Below are positions 11,301 to 23,200 of a stretch of DNA of 64,000 nucleotides, piece after piece (the stretch's first letter is position 1; each line of letters opens with the position of its first letter). The translations under genes were made by a program, and so were the position numbers. The notes under the pieces were generated by a model. That model worked only from the letters and a program-made list of their open reading frames with translations. It was not told the origin of the DNA and made no database searches. The DNA is from Rhizoclosmatium globosum (taxonomy: Eukaryota; Chytridiomycota; Chytridiomycetes; Chytridiales; Chytriomycetaceae): the NCBI GenBank assembly GCA_002104985.1, contig MCGO01000073.1:62001-126000 (forward strand), given 5' to 3'.

Positions 11301-14300
11301 AGTACTTGAATGAGGTCATTCCAGCTAATATCACCGGGAATGGGTTTCCTTCGACGCCTTTGAGTATAGTTCGATTCGTCGGAGCGTCTCCAGAATCTTC
11401 AAACACTTTGACTTTGTTGAGATCAATCTGTCGTCAGATTAAACGAGCGAATGCAAACATTACAAACTCTGTTCAAAGCCCCGAAGTTTCAAAAGACTGT
11501 ATATTGGATCCGGAGTACCTGCCATCTGACTATTCGAGCCTTTGTCAGTGCTTTCGAGATTGTCTTAAAACTGCAACTACGGAACGTCCAATTTTTCTCT
11601 GCCTCCTTGGGCTTGATAAAATTAGTTCTGATGATATGGAAGTACATTATCTTGGCTTCCTGTGGAAAGCAACTTGCCCCACGTCCATATTGCTGTTTCC
11701 CTTCACAAGAGAGTAATATCTCTGAAACGCTCAAGTTAAAGACAGAAAGAGCACATATGATTCTGTCACAAGCTAAGCTCGCTGTGTTTAATGAGCTGTC
11801 GTTTTCCCTTGAGATTGTGGATATTCCAAACTGTCAAGTTGAATTGAATCGGTGGATGAGAAGTGATGGAGTCAGTCTTACTCCTGGTCAAAGGCGTAAT
11901 CTTCTTCTCGCGGCAACATCTATTTCAGCCAACGGATTTTCGAGTAACCCATTTATTCTTCGCCAACATTATCTCCTTGCGAGGAGACTCAAATCATGGG
12001 AATCATACAACCCAACTATTATCACAGACCCACGCGAGGCGGAAGTCAAAGCCGTTGAAAAGTTCTTTGATATTGCCGAGAAACAGCATGGTAAAACAAT
12101 GGTTGCTAGAATTGCTCGACTTTTGACATTAGTTCGAGACGGCCTCTCCGAAACGGCTCTTGAAGACCTCTTCAGTCTTGACCAAGACATCCTGTCTGAT
12201 TCAATTGCAATGCAAATTGAATCTTGTCCAACCATTTCCCCCATGACTCCATTGATCCCAATTCCCCGTGTTCCATCCATAGCCATAATCTACTTACTAA
12301 ACACAATGGTGAAGGAGTTTGAACTCGTCACCCGCGGGCGGGGATACGAGCGTGGCCCTCAATTACTAAAATGGAGTCATGAACTCGCCAAAGACGTAGC
12401 AAAGTCCGGTACCTCTCCGATTCCCGAACCGTCCAAGCCGTAATGGAGGACATCGCATCTTACTTCAACAACGACTGGACGGATCCCGAAAAGAAAATCA
12501 AAGACCAACATCCGTAATGTCTGTGTATTTGAAGTCCATAGGTGCGAATGGGAGAACTGGAAAGGGAACTTGAAGCCGTACAAGTTGTTGCCGAGACATG
12601 TGAATTTATGGAATTTGGATGATGGCGTTGCGTATAATTTGAGCGGCTCCGTGTTCTTCCTAGAGCGCTTGTTTCAGCACAGCGGTTTAGAGAGTTGAGG
12701 AAGCTGTTTGAAGATTCACGTTTATTGAAGCACTGTTGGAGACATCGGTGAGATAATACTTTGATCTTTCTTTTCTAAATCTGTAAACAGGGAGTACCAG
12801 CCTTAATCAAAGAGCTTGCATACTTGATTAGGAGGGGCGACGACAAGCACCATTCATGCCAAGTGAATGCATTCTAGCCCTGAAGCACCTTATTCTATTC
12901 CTTCGCCATCGTGCATTTGGATTTCACAGTTCGAGTCAACGAAACCATGAACCACCAGGTCTCTGGCTTCAAGAGTTTGTAAACTTCCCTACAAATACAA
13001 CCGCGTATTTGCAGACCCTATCCGAATGTTTGTTGAAGATAATTTGGAAATGGTCATGTCTCCGCGAGGTGGTCGATTGGAGTAAGGCGATATCCTTTTG
13101 GCTGTATGATGGCTGATTATTTTCATCAGGTATGATGCTTCATTCAAACCAGAAAACGAAGTATACGATCCTATTCCATTCCATCATACAAACGTACAAT
13201 GCGTTGCCGTCTCCATGGATGGAAAGCTCATCGTCAGTGGAGCATCTGACGGAACTGTAAAAGTGTGGAGCGCGTCCACAGGAGAAGAAATAACATGCTT
13301 CTCACATATTATTACAAACGACTCTATCGGATCAGCATTCGGGTCCGACGAGCCATTCAGATTGAAACCCTCTCGTATTGGAATCTCATTTGTTTGTTTC
13401 TCTCCAGATCGAGGAGTCATTAGTTGTGCACATGACTTGGATCAAGAGCCTAGTATTCGATTATGGTCTCTAAAGTCTCTCAACAGTACTCCAAAAGTGA
13501 TGGCGGGAGGACACGCTATTGGTGCATCGATTGTGAGATGTGAATACTTACCACCAGAGAACCGACGTCTTATGTCAGTTGGGAGTGACTTTAACGTTGT
13601 ATTGTGGGAAGTCGCGCGGTGCAAGATTATTCGTGTGTATAATGTTACTATGCATGAGTTTGATTTCGGAGTTCACAGTTTGACGGGTATGATGCCGAAG
13701 CCGACGTCAGCAAACGGGCATCAGGCAACTCCGTCAGCAAGAAACGGCAGATCGAAGTGGCTACACGCAGTTGGCAGCTTGTGTTAGCACGAATGGAATG
13801 TTTGCGTATGGATCTACAACGTTGACTGTAACGGATTCGCATTGGAAAGACGTATTAGTTCGTGACATAAACGTTGCGATTGATAAGGATCGCACGTTGA
13901 AATGGCATCGACTTACTTCCATAACCTTTTCATCGGATAATTCTGTTGTTTATGCTGCATCAGCTGTTGCGCCTGATGATGTGCAAATATTGGCTGTCGA
14001 GCGTCAAATCATTATGGAAAAATGACTCAAACGGAAGAGAAAGTGGATACTGGGAAGAGCAACCCCAAATTAACTATCAACAACATGTTTGGAGGACATA
14101 GGACAAATTCCATCATTGCAGCGGCAGCCTCAGCTACACAGCTTAACAGCACATCTGTGAAAACAGAGCTCGATTTGAAGCGAGCAAACAATCAGTCATT
14201 CGAGCTTGGAATGTTGAGACGGGCCACTTAAAATTAGTTATTTACGTGGAAGACTACATCACCAGCCTTGCCGTCACCTACAACGACCTATACTTGTTAG

Positions 14301-16040
14301 CTGCCGGAGCAAAAGGAACCATTACAGGTTTCGCAACGTCAACAGGACACCATGAATTCGTCCGCGAAGGCCATTCTGCGGGATTGTTACAGCTCACGTC
14401 ACTTCCTCCCATCCCAAAGAAAAGAAAAGATGACGAAGATTCTCTCTTTTACACGTACAACGCCCAGTTCAACGTCTCAGTATCCCGTTCACTTTCGTCC
14501 CTTTCCGGAAACAACATACCTTCTCCAATCCAATTCATTTCGCTTGGATTAGATGATAAATTCCTTCTATGGACACTTGATTATGAGTCGCCATATCCTG
14601 GGATGCATCCCATAACACAATGTGTCTTCAATTCTGCATCAGATTTAATGATTACACTGGGCGGTGCGGATATAATCCCAGGGTCTCGGTCACCAGCACT
14701 CGTTCGAGTTTGGGAACTTGCAACAACTGTTTGCCGTGCCAAGATTGAAATCCAAGCTGAAGTGAACTACGTCAACTTTTTGAGCGCAAACGATACAGAC
14801 ACCAAGATTATCGTGGGCTGTAAAAGTGGATTGGTGAGAGTATACAGGGTCAAGAATAGTGAAGTTGTGCGGGAGTTTTGGTGTGATGCTGAGAATGCCT
14901 TGAATGAAGCGAGGCTTGGGTATCCAATGGAGTGGCCTTTCAGTGTGACTGGAATCACTGTGCTTTCGTATGCTTTGCACCCGCATGGACGTCATTTGGC
15001 TGTGGCTGTTGGTGGAACCGAGAGAGAGCCATCCCTTGCAATTACATTGGCCAACCCAAAAGTAGACTACATCCCCGATATAGAATATCGAAACACTGGA
15101 AAGCCTCCACAACACCGCAAAAAGTTGGTTGGAAAGGAAGAACAGGAAAAGTCCGCAGACAGAGTCCTTCGTGATGTCATCAAAGTCACGTTTTGGGACA
15201 TCGAAGGAAACTGTCTCGTAGTTACAAATGCATTCCATTTCCCTATATTCTTTGACTCCGTAGATTACACTTCCGTCGTAGGTCCATACAACACTCAAAC
15301 CTTCATGACACGAAAGAACCAATTCTTTTTGAAATGGAGCCACGACGGGAAGACTCTCTGTGCCAGCGACGACTGTGAAGTAATCAAGGAATGTCAAGTC
15401 GAAATCAAAAACAATCATGTATACGGAAGTATTCCATCAACTGGCCTCAAGTTTGGCAGAAAAGCGTATGGACCTCCTGTTACGAATGGAAGTGTGCAAA
15501 CTGTTATAGACTCAAAGTTATACATTGAGGACTCAACCATTGACTTGAATGTGTCAGCAGCAACAGCCTTCAGTTCAATCGTGTACAAAAAGCAAGAACA
15601 CACCTGTATAGCCTACGGAGACGGAATCATAGGCCTTCGAACAGTCAACTTAGACCGCGGCGGAGAAGAAATGCGATGGTATTTGGGCAAAAGGTGTTCT
15701 CAAGAGATGGTGGAGATATAGTGGGTTGCGGATACGTTCCCAATGTGGACAGCAGATCCAGCATGAATTTGCTACAGAAGCAAACAAAGATTACGGGTGT
15801 GATTGTGAGTGCGAGGAGAAACGGGACAGTTGTAGTTCAGGTTTAGTAATCAAGGTTGTTTGTAATTAAGCTTACATAAACTGATAGGACGCACCGTCGA
15901 AGGAAATCTGTGCTGTTTTCAATGCAGGGACTCCGATATGCTCAATGGTTGTGGTACCAAGCTCGTATAAGACTAGTTCTTGTCGAATCGTTTTGTGCAA
16001 GGCAGATGGATCGTTAGTCGTGCTTCGCTACAACTCTTGA
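8319..16040 (+). CDS. CFAP97-domain / NACHT / WD40 giant protein (NWD1-like)
   Basis: Read across short introns and about a dozen apparent one-base losses, 7.7 kb encode one protein of over 2,000 residues. About 8690-9280 carries a CFAP97 (KIAA1430/Hemingway) domain: NRLLAKRWDDAR, KMSRIERENHILLARMVRQM, then ESNQ-ILMQRVEDRLP and NLSYLQRISRFPEG. Charged, His-rich linkers with repeated VRLNRxxKLR motifs lead to an NWD1-type region (about 10060-11180: ERWEGLNRILPKVKS, LRDLKWGVPKS, LLQRWYRKRNIVPPAYSLL). A NACHT-type NTPase follows from about 11230; its P-loop reads GTVGVGAAS, without the Walker A Lys. WD40 repeats run from about 13200 to 16037 (DGKLIVSGASDGTVKVWSAS). No in-frame ATG lies between the CFAP97 and NWD parts, which argues for one gene. 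Known CFAP97 proteins are ciliary, so a flagellar or zoospore role is inferred. Two adjacent genes, or a decaying copy, remain possible. Confidence 0.68.
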
Positions 16041-16074
16041 GAGTAATAAATGCATACGTGAAAGAGTTGTGATA

Positions 16075-16398
16075 TCATTTACGTTTTATTACAAATTTAA
16101 GGATCAAGAACGATAAGGGGCTGAAGATATCTTCAAATCCTGCTTGCCGCCCCAAACGACAAGTTAGAATAGAAGATGGCGCTTTGTCGGCCGTGATCTT
16201 GCTTGTACCTCGGAGTGTTGCATTGATAGCCTCCTGCTTTCGCTTGTCCGTAACAGTCATCTTCTTCTTGATCAAGATCTCTTCATCGCTCTGGCTGCTT
16301 GACGCTGCCCCTGCCGCTGCCTTGCCCTTGCCGATTCTCTTGCGGAGGTTGGACATCTCAATAAACTGGGTGACCTTGCTGAAAGTAGCTCCTGGCAT
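16075..16398 (-). CDS. small basic hypothetical protein
   Basis: A 107-residue ORF starts at the ATG at 16398 (MPGATFSKVTQFIEMSN). The frame is open further upstream, but that part contains no convincing start. It is Lys/Ala/Ser-rich, with LRKRIGKGKAAAGAASSS and IKKKMTVTDKRKQEAINA. It has no signal peptide or membrane helix. The last 30 residues turn hydrophobic and may be translated intron or 3' UTR. The stop lies 34 bp from the convergent stop of the NACHT-WD40 gene. I do not recognise the family. Confidence 0.42.
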   Translation of the reverse strand: MPGATFSKVTQFIEMSNLRKRIGKGKAAAGAASSSQSDEEILIKKKMTVTDKRKQEAINATLRGTSKITADKAPSSILTCRLGRQAGFEDIFSPLSFLILKFVIKRK

Positions 16399-16894
16399 GA
16401 TTGCTGTTTGGTAGATAGTTTTTTTACGTTGGGCGAGCGGCGGCGGGGGTCTGGAATAAAAGCCATTTGGAAAATGAGGGTTTTTGCTTCGAAATTCGTG
16501 GGCACCCGACAAATTAAGTGTGGCTAAGTTTTCGGAAGCATATGGGAATTTGAGTGACAGCGGAGTGATAGGAATATGGAAGGAAGGGAGAGTGCGGACA
16601 AATCACTTACCCACAAATGTTGGGAGATAATGAGTTATCTCGGAATGATTCTAAGCAGAGGACAACAATCGTCCAACGAGTGAACTATCATACCAACCAC
16701 TGAATATGCAAGAAAACGATGTCACTGTTACAGAAAGAAGTGAAGATTGGAAAAAGATCCGTGACTTTGAAAAGTCAACACTACCAAATCGCCTTTAAGT
16801 CTGTTATTGACACCGAGTTCAGCATCAGCCGATATATGTGATAATCTTAATATTAGTAATTTGTATATATTTTCATTAAACGTTTCATCATTGA
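16399..16894. other. intergenic region, no gene seen
   Basis: About 500 bp between the 5' end of the small minus-strand gene and the 3' end of the DUF4326 gene. No ORF with a recognisable motif, no tRNA and no repeat were seen. The right end (16840-16880) is AT-rich, as expected for a 3' untranslated region. Confidence 0.4.
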
Positions 16895-17491
16895 TTATCC
16901 TTCAAGACACTGCTCCTCCAACTTCTCTTCCAACATCTTCAATATAACATTCCGATGACACCCATCCCCCGGCAAACAGAAGCATCCAATCTCTTTCGCA
17001 TCCGCCAACTTCAAAAACTCCGTCAAAACAACAGGATCCTCCAACAACCGCCTCAAATGCTCTTGAAACCTCGACAAACATTCATCCAACGAATACTCTT
17101 TCACTTTGAACGGATTCGCCCATGGACTCGCCTTGTACCCAAACACTCTAGTTTCACCAGTTTCGTCCACCTTGTAATTGACACGACCAGCACGGGTTAC
17201 CAGTACGTTTCCAGGAGTTTCATACCATTGTTTCAAGTGGTTGTATTTCGGACGGAGGTGGGTTATTTTTACACAGACTCCCTTTGGAAGCTGTCGTTGT
17301 TTGACTTCAAGCGGCTCTTTGACGTCCACCACGTTTATTGTATCTTCGCTTGTACTCTTATTTGAAGGCATGAAGGTTGGAGCCTTTGATGAAGGTTTCA
17401 GGTGTGGTGATTTTGAGCCAAGTGTTTGAAATACATCCTGGTAGGCCACACCGCCAAGAGATATTTCCCAACGACCACTGTTTGCGTTCAT
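16895..17491 (-). CDS. DUF4326-domain protein
   Basis: An intact 198-residue ORF. The first 80 residues look like a low-conservation leader. The DUF4326 core spans residues about 95-190: NVLVTRAGRVNYK, then ASPWANPFKVKEYSLDECL (family S-x-W-x-NPF), then LADAKEIGCFCLPGDGCHRN (family ELGCWC...PCHGD) and ILKMLEEKL. DUF4326 occurs in phages, bacteria and fungi. Its Cys/His pattern suggests metal or nucleotide binding, but no activity is established. It lies 97 bp downstream of, and parallel to, the DUF1349 gene. No frame break is needed. Confidence 0.85.
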   Translation of the reverse strand: MNANSGRWEISLGGVAYQDVFQTLGSKSPHLKPSSKAPTFMPSNKSTSEDTINVVDVKEPLEVKQRQLPKGVCVKITHLRPKYNHLKQWYETPGNVLVTRAGRVNYKVDETGETRVFGYKASPWANPFKVKEYSLDECLSRFQEHLRRLLEDPVVLTEFLKLADAKEIGCFCLPGDGCHRNVILKMLEEKLEEQCLEG

Positions 17492-17588
17492 TGAATACTG
17501 TTTTTTGACAGACTTTTTTTGAGAGAAGCTTATCCACTCAACTGTGCCTCAGTGTCTGAATATTCCTCTTTATTTCCAGTTATTCGAT

Positions 17589-18171
17589 TTACTTCCACTC
17601 AACAACAAATTCCTTAAACTGCACAACCAAGTCCTCCTCAGTTTTGTTGTTGGGTCTAGCAGCATAGGCAGCGACACTCAGGGTAGCTCCATCCGATTCG
17701 GGCCCAAAGAACCAAGTTACTTCACGCAGAGGAAGCCTGACACCGTCCACGACTTGGTACACCCAAAGACTGTCGCCGTACCCATCCAGATTCTCCTTCA
17801 CCAATTCAATTGAGACAAAGTGCGATTGACTTGCTGCATCAACGACGACCGGTCAACGCTCCAATCGCTCCACGAATCCGTTGCAACAACGCCCAATCGA
17901 GGCACTTTGTTGAACAATTCGACGCCGGCCTTGACCCACTTTTTTGGTGAAGTTGAATCGGAGTTTGAATTCGAATTCGAGACGGAAAGAACGATGCCGC
18001 CCTGGTCAAACTGTTCTTTCCACGGCCCTGAAAACGTGGCACGAACCGATTTAAACGAGGAAAGAGACCCGTGTTGCTGCTTCGAAGTCGGTGCATTGAA
18101 GATGTCGGTGTGCGGTGGTTTGCGCCAGATGTCCGTTGAAGGCCGGCGGTTACTTCCACGAGTTCTCCCAT
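17589..18171 (-). CDS. DUF1349 (concanavalin-like) protein
   Basis: Two frames join into one DUF1349 protein of about 190 residues. The N-terminal part reads STDIWRKPPHTDIF (family TDFWRKTHYG...), FSGPWKEQFDQGGIVLSV (family YDQAGLML), KKWVKAGVELFNKVPRLGVV and TDSWSDWSV. After an apparent one-base loss near 17845 it continues SHFVSIELVKENLDGYGDSL, VYQVVDGVRLPLREVTWFFG and ends VVQFKEFVVEWK. The family has a jelly-roll fold and includes yeast YLR177w-adjacent and bacterial proteins described as regulators of enolase, but its substrate is not established. A further one-base loss is likely just after the ATG at 18171, so the first few residues are uncertain. Confidence 0.7.
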
Positions 18172-18260
18172 CTTTTTATATCTCCTTTTCATATACTGCT
18201 TTTTATTCAATTATTCTCAAAGAATAGTAAATAGTCCATGATATCCATCAAACCATCTAC

Positions 18261-19212
18261 TCACAACCACACCACCTTCTGCTCAGGCGCGTGCTCTCCA
18301 CCAAGAATATTCTTGTACAATTCTGGACGACGAGCTTGGCGGTACGGTGTCCTCCAGCCATCGTCAACTTCTCAGCAACGCAAGTCGCGATCGCAATCTC
18401 AGAATCAAATGACCGACACTCAGCAATCACATCCCCAAACGGATCAACAATCATACTGCACCCATTACGCACCTGATCATCATCCATTCCAACAGGATTC
18501 GAAAATACAACATACACCCCATTATCATATGCACGTGCAGGAAGCCACTTCATCAACCACGCACGTCCCTTCAATCCATCAAACTCAATTCGCAACGAAG
18601 TAGGATCCGCGACTCGATTCTCCCACAATTTTGGATCAACAAATCCAGCGCCGGTCTAGTACTCGGCGTCCCCATCGTCACATGCGGCATGAAAATAACC
18701 TGTGCTCCCAACAACGCGTCGCACGCACATTCTCAATCACATTGTTGTCATAACAAATCAAGATCCCACACTTCCACCCCTTGATCTCAAACACAACATA
18801 TTCCTACCCGGCTGCAACGACGGATGGATAAATGGATGCAGTTTCCGGAATTTGGCTTTCACGCCTGTTCCGTCCACACACACATACGGTTTATACAGCT
18901 TTCCGTCGTTGCCGAGTTCAAAGAGACCCGCGAGGACAGTTATGTTGTGTTTGGCGGCGATGGCAATGAGTTGGTTGATACTGGGACCTCCGGAACGACT
19001 TCGGCCAAGGAAACCATTTGATCGTGGGTCAGTTTGCGTGCGAAGGTGTATCCGGTGATGCTGCATTCGTGGAAGGCAATCACATCTGCTCCGGCAGCGG
19101 CGGCTTGGCCTGTCAACTGATCAATCACGCTCAAGTTGTATGCCTTGTCTCCGCTGCGATGTTCAAACTGGGCTGTGGCAATCTTGAGTGGAGTCATGGT
19201 ACTGGCTGTCAT
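18261..19212 (-). CDS. carbon-nitrogen hydrolase (nitrilase superfamily)
   Basis: The nitrilase fold can be followed from end to end: LKIATAQFEHRSGDKAYNL at the N-terminus, ADVIAFHECSITGYTF with the catalytic Glu, VKAKFRKLHPF with the catalytic Lys, GWKCGILICYDNNVIENVRA with the catalytic Cys, then NPVGMDDDQVRNGCSMIVDP and the usual C-terminal RxARRPELYKN. These enzymes hydrolyse amides, nitriles or N-carbamoyl compounds with a Glu-Lys-Cys triad. The substrate cannot be told, although the short form resembles amidase or carbamoylputrescine amidase branches. About five apparent one-base losses (near 18988, 18806, 18714, 18655 and 18345) split the frame. All active-site residues survive, so I favour an assembly fault over a pseudogene. 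The start is the ATG at 19212 or 19197. Confidence 0.82.
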
Positions 19213-20250
19213 TTTCTTTCCTTTCAGACGTTTTTTTTGTTTTTGTGGTTTTGTGATAACGTTTTGATTGACAAAAGCTGCTTTCCCCTTTTTATGATCA
19301 CAAATCAAATTTTGGATTGAACTTGATTTTGTAAGCAGAAAAATAGAACCCGTAACGACTGCCGCCGACATACAACCAGCCTGATTTTATAAGCACTATC
19401 AATTGATTTTTAAGTCGGTAGTGAATGTTAATAAAATGAAATCAGAAAACAGAAAAAAATCCTCTATAAGCTCAACAAACAACCAACTCATTTTCGTACT
19501 GTAGCAGTGTTACTTGAATTTTACCCCAAAACGTTATTGAGCAAATGAGTAATTCCTGCAGTAATATGACACATTTGCCATCAACGGTCGTCATATCCTG
19601 TCTCGATTAGAAACACCATTTCATTGCATCATTGATTTCAACAATCCCAAATCAGAAGTATCTTCCGAATAACTGCAATTAGTGTTCCCATTCAGACGTA
19701 AAATCAAGTTAAAGTCATCCAGTCATGGATTTCAAGATGAAAAGTATTGGCACAAGCAACCATGGTGGCGGTTGCAAATCGGTAGGAATCGTGGCTCCTG
19801 GCTTAAGGCGGATGTATCCATATGTCCAATCTAAGTCCCGATTTTTGAGTTTCGCATTTGAGCCATTATGCAAGGGAGCAGTACATTGATTGCTGAGAGT
19901 GCAGAATGCAATGGCAACATCAGATTCTCCCGTAGACTGAACGTTAAGTTTGGCATCTAATTTTGTGAAGTTACGAAAGAATGAATGCGCGGCATTATAT
20001 ACCCCAACTGTCCTCCGGTTCAAGTTGGAGCAAGATGGTTCGAGCCTTCATTCAAGATCAAACAAGTGCGCAAGGTTAAAGATTTTAAAGTACACAAGGT
20101 CGCGGAATCTATTCCAAAATAAATAAAACAAACACACTTGAGTTGTAAACGCGACACACAACAACGCAAATGAAGAAAAAAGAAACAAGTGTAAAAAACA
20201 AAAAATGCTCGCCATAAAATGCAAACCCCCAAAACAAACACTGGAAAAAA
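19213..20250. other. intergenic region with one doubtful minus-strand exon (19715-20023)
   Basis: The minus-strand ORF 20023-19715 lacks an ATG. It reads like the end of a secreted protein (FCTLSNQCTAPLHNGSNAKL, then a hydrophobic C-terminus PPPWLLVPILFIL that could be a GPI signal), so it may be the last exon of an unresolved gene. The rest (19400-19715 and 20030-20250) is AT-rich and shows nothing recognisable. The apparent ORF extension at 20109-20250 is an artefact of a frame break in the next gene. Confidence 0.25.
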
Positions 20251-23200
20251 TCAATCCTCCTCGTCACTAGATACATCCGATACATCTGATAATTCCGACC
20301 CATCCCCCAAACTAGCTCCGCAGTTCGTTTCCGCCTAGCAGCTATCGCAGCAGCTTGAGCATTCGCAGCAGCAATATTTGCAGCACGAGCCGCTTCATTG
20401 GCTGCTTTGGCGGCAGCATTTGCAGCAGCCGCCGCAGCCGCGATTTGAGCTGCTTTCGCCGCGGCCAAGTCTGCAGCCTTAGCGGCGGCTGCGACACTAG
20501 CAGCCGCAACGGAAGCACTTGAAGGTTTCGTTGATGACACCGTACTTGTTGATGCAGCTGTTACTACACTAGGCGGTTTTGCTGACGACACTGTCCTTGC
20601 CGCATCCGCAGTTGCGACAGTTGCTAAAAATGAAAGACTATCCAGAGGATTTGATCCAGATCCTGACGATGCGCCCACGTTCATCTGAACCGAAGGACCA
20701 GCAGCCATTGGAATGGGCATAGTAGGTATCACAACACCCGACCCCAACCCGCTTGCAGCGTTTTGAGCAGCCATCTGCGCAGCTCCAGCTTGAATCAAAG
20801 CCGCAATAGCCATCTTCTTCTTGTGACTCTTTGGCTGATAATCATTCGGTACACTCCCCTTGGGCAGTCCACACCGCTTTGCGTGATATCGCAGCCCGTT
20901 CAAACTACCATACTTCTTTCCACACCCAGGGCTCATGCATTCAAACAAGTCCTTCGAAGGTCCCGCGACGTCATCTTCCTCGTCCTCAGACTCTCCCACA
21001 AGAGGACCCCCATCTTGTCCGAGATCGCCAGTATCCCCAAACCGATAGCCTTCAGGGAATCCGCGACTGTTACTATGCAGGTACTTGATATGATACCGAA
21101 GTCCATTCGACGTTGTATACGGTTTGTAACATACAGGACAAAAGAACTCCTTCAACCCAGTCTGCGGGTTCAAGATATAACATTTCCCGCTCTTGAGTAC
21201 ACGCTTGGGTTCCCCTTCTTGTGGGATCGGTAGAAGTTTGACCATACACTGCGCGAGTGTGAGACCGCTCTGCATGAGTTGCATTACTTGCATGGCTTGG
21301 ACTGCGTTTTTCATGCTTCCATTGAAACGTGCGAGGAGGACAGGGTCGATTGGTTGGTTTGAGGGTATGACTGGCATTGGGACGCGATACAGGTTAACCA
21401 CGGGTTGCGGTCGGTTAAAGACGGCGCCAGGTGGGTAATTTACAGGTGGATGTAAATGCGTGGCAGGATGGAACTCAGGAGGCGGTGGATAGTGAGGACC
21501 ATGAGGATATGGAGGTGGATATGGATGTCCATGTTGGTAATGTGGGGGAGGAGGAGGATAATGACCATGTCCGTGAGGGTGGTATCCGCCATATGGCATA
21601 TGTGCATTTGGAGGAATTGGGGGTCTGGGTATAGGAGCCGCTATTATTGGTGGTGGCTGAGGAATATGTGGTGGGACAGGTGCTGAAGTAGATGGACCCG
21701 CAACAGGAACAGCTTGTGTGGGAGGTGGCAGAGGTGCAGGGACGGCAAGAGGCGCAGGAGCTGGTAGAGGTGCTGATACTGGAATTGATACTGGTTTTGG
21801 AGAAACTGATTTCGGTTTCGGCGGTCGTGATTTGATGGGATTTTTCAGCAAAGTATTCGATACAGAGGAGGAAGCAGTCGATAGAATAGGTACAGATTGT
21901 TGAACAATAGATGGCACAGGCCTTGACGGCGGAATACCGGCTGAAGAGGAAACAGAGGACGACACAGGAATCTATCAAAAAACATCAATATCAAAATATT
22001 GCCAAGGTTGCTCCTACCTGAGGCGCAGACACAGTCGGCAAAGAAGGCTTTCTCACTAATGGAGGTTGTGAAGTGACAGTCTCCAACGAAGGCTTCCTTG
22101 TTATTTGAGGAGGCGCTGGAACTGCACTCAATTCTTGAACAAGAGTAGGAACCCGTTTCAGTTTTGTAGCCACAGCGAAAATAGGTGATGGTGTTCCAGA
22201 ATCAGACACACATCCCGTACTGGCGTTTCAGTCCGTTGAGGACTCGGACTCCGTCCAAAAGATTTAGGACTTAAGAACGGTGAAACCTGGGCTGAAGGTG
22301 TAGTTGGAGCCAAGCTTTCACAGTCTGATAAATCGGCGTCGAAGATATCATGATGCAGTGCAGCTCGGACGTCGTCATCCAGTTTCCGTCGCTTCTCAAT
22401 ATGCCGTGGAAGTTCGTCTCCCTCCTCGTCAAATTCATAGTGTACTGACTGGACTGACGGAAGATCATCCGGTAATTGTTCGACATTCTCATAGACATGT
22501 TGGGGTTCTGTTTCGGTGTCCGTATCTTCGGCGAATTTGTCACGTACTTCTATCGGCACAGCAGGAATACGTTCTCGACTAGAGGTTTCTGATTCCTGTT
22601 GTATTGAGGATAGTATTCCAATTGTGGTTGATGAACTTCGTAAGGCTCTTCAGGCGATCGCTCTTGGGCCAGATGTAACGGCGACATTTCACGTTCATAA
22701 TGAGGTTCCTCCGAATGTTGCCGCTTGTTGTTAAGTTGATCTGATTGATGCGATGGCGATCGATACACTGAACGTCCAGCTTCTTGAAGTATCTGTCATA
22801 CAAAAACACTTAGAACCCATATTCACTTAAAGAAAACTGCTTACCGGTGACTTGACTACAAACTCTGGTGAATCGGGTGCAAAGTCCTCACTCTCCGTTC
22901 GGTCCACCTCAACCACCACTTCTTCGAATGGCTCTTGTGGCGACTCAGGTAGGTAACTCACTTCATCAAGAGGCAGCTCTGGCACATCATCATCCGCTTC
23001 ATCCCCACCCAAATGTGACTCGGTTGTGTCGTCAATCTCATTGCTAGTGAGAGGCGACTCAGGTGCAAAATCACGCTTCAAAGGGGATTCCGGAGCACAG
23101 CTGGCTTCACGAACACTCAGCGGGGATTCAGGAGTGACGTCAACGTCATCGGCACTCAACGGCGATTCAGGAGTGATATCGTATTCATTGCTGGTGAGTG

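Noticed and set aside
11690..11730. Programmed frameshifting to explain the overlapping ORFs in the NACHT-WD40 gene
   Set aside because: Breaks are numerous, at different sequences, often at homopolymers, and occur in unrelated genes; no shared slippery site or downstream structure was seen.
14690..15418. 242-codon minus-strand ORF
   Set aside because: Antisense to the WD40 region of the plus-strand gene, without any domain of its own.
20109..20250. Hydrophobic C-terminal extension (CLFWGFAFYGEHFLFFTLV...) of the large transcription factor
   Set aside because: It appears only after a frame break in a G run near 20306; the alternative frame gives a sensible acidic C-terminus and an early stop at 20251.
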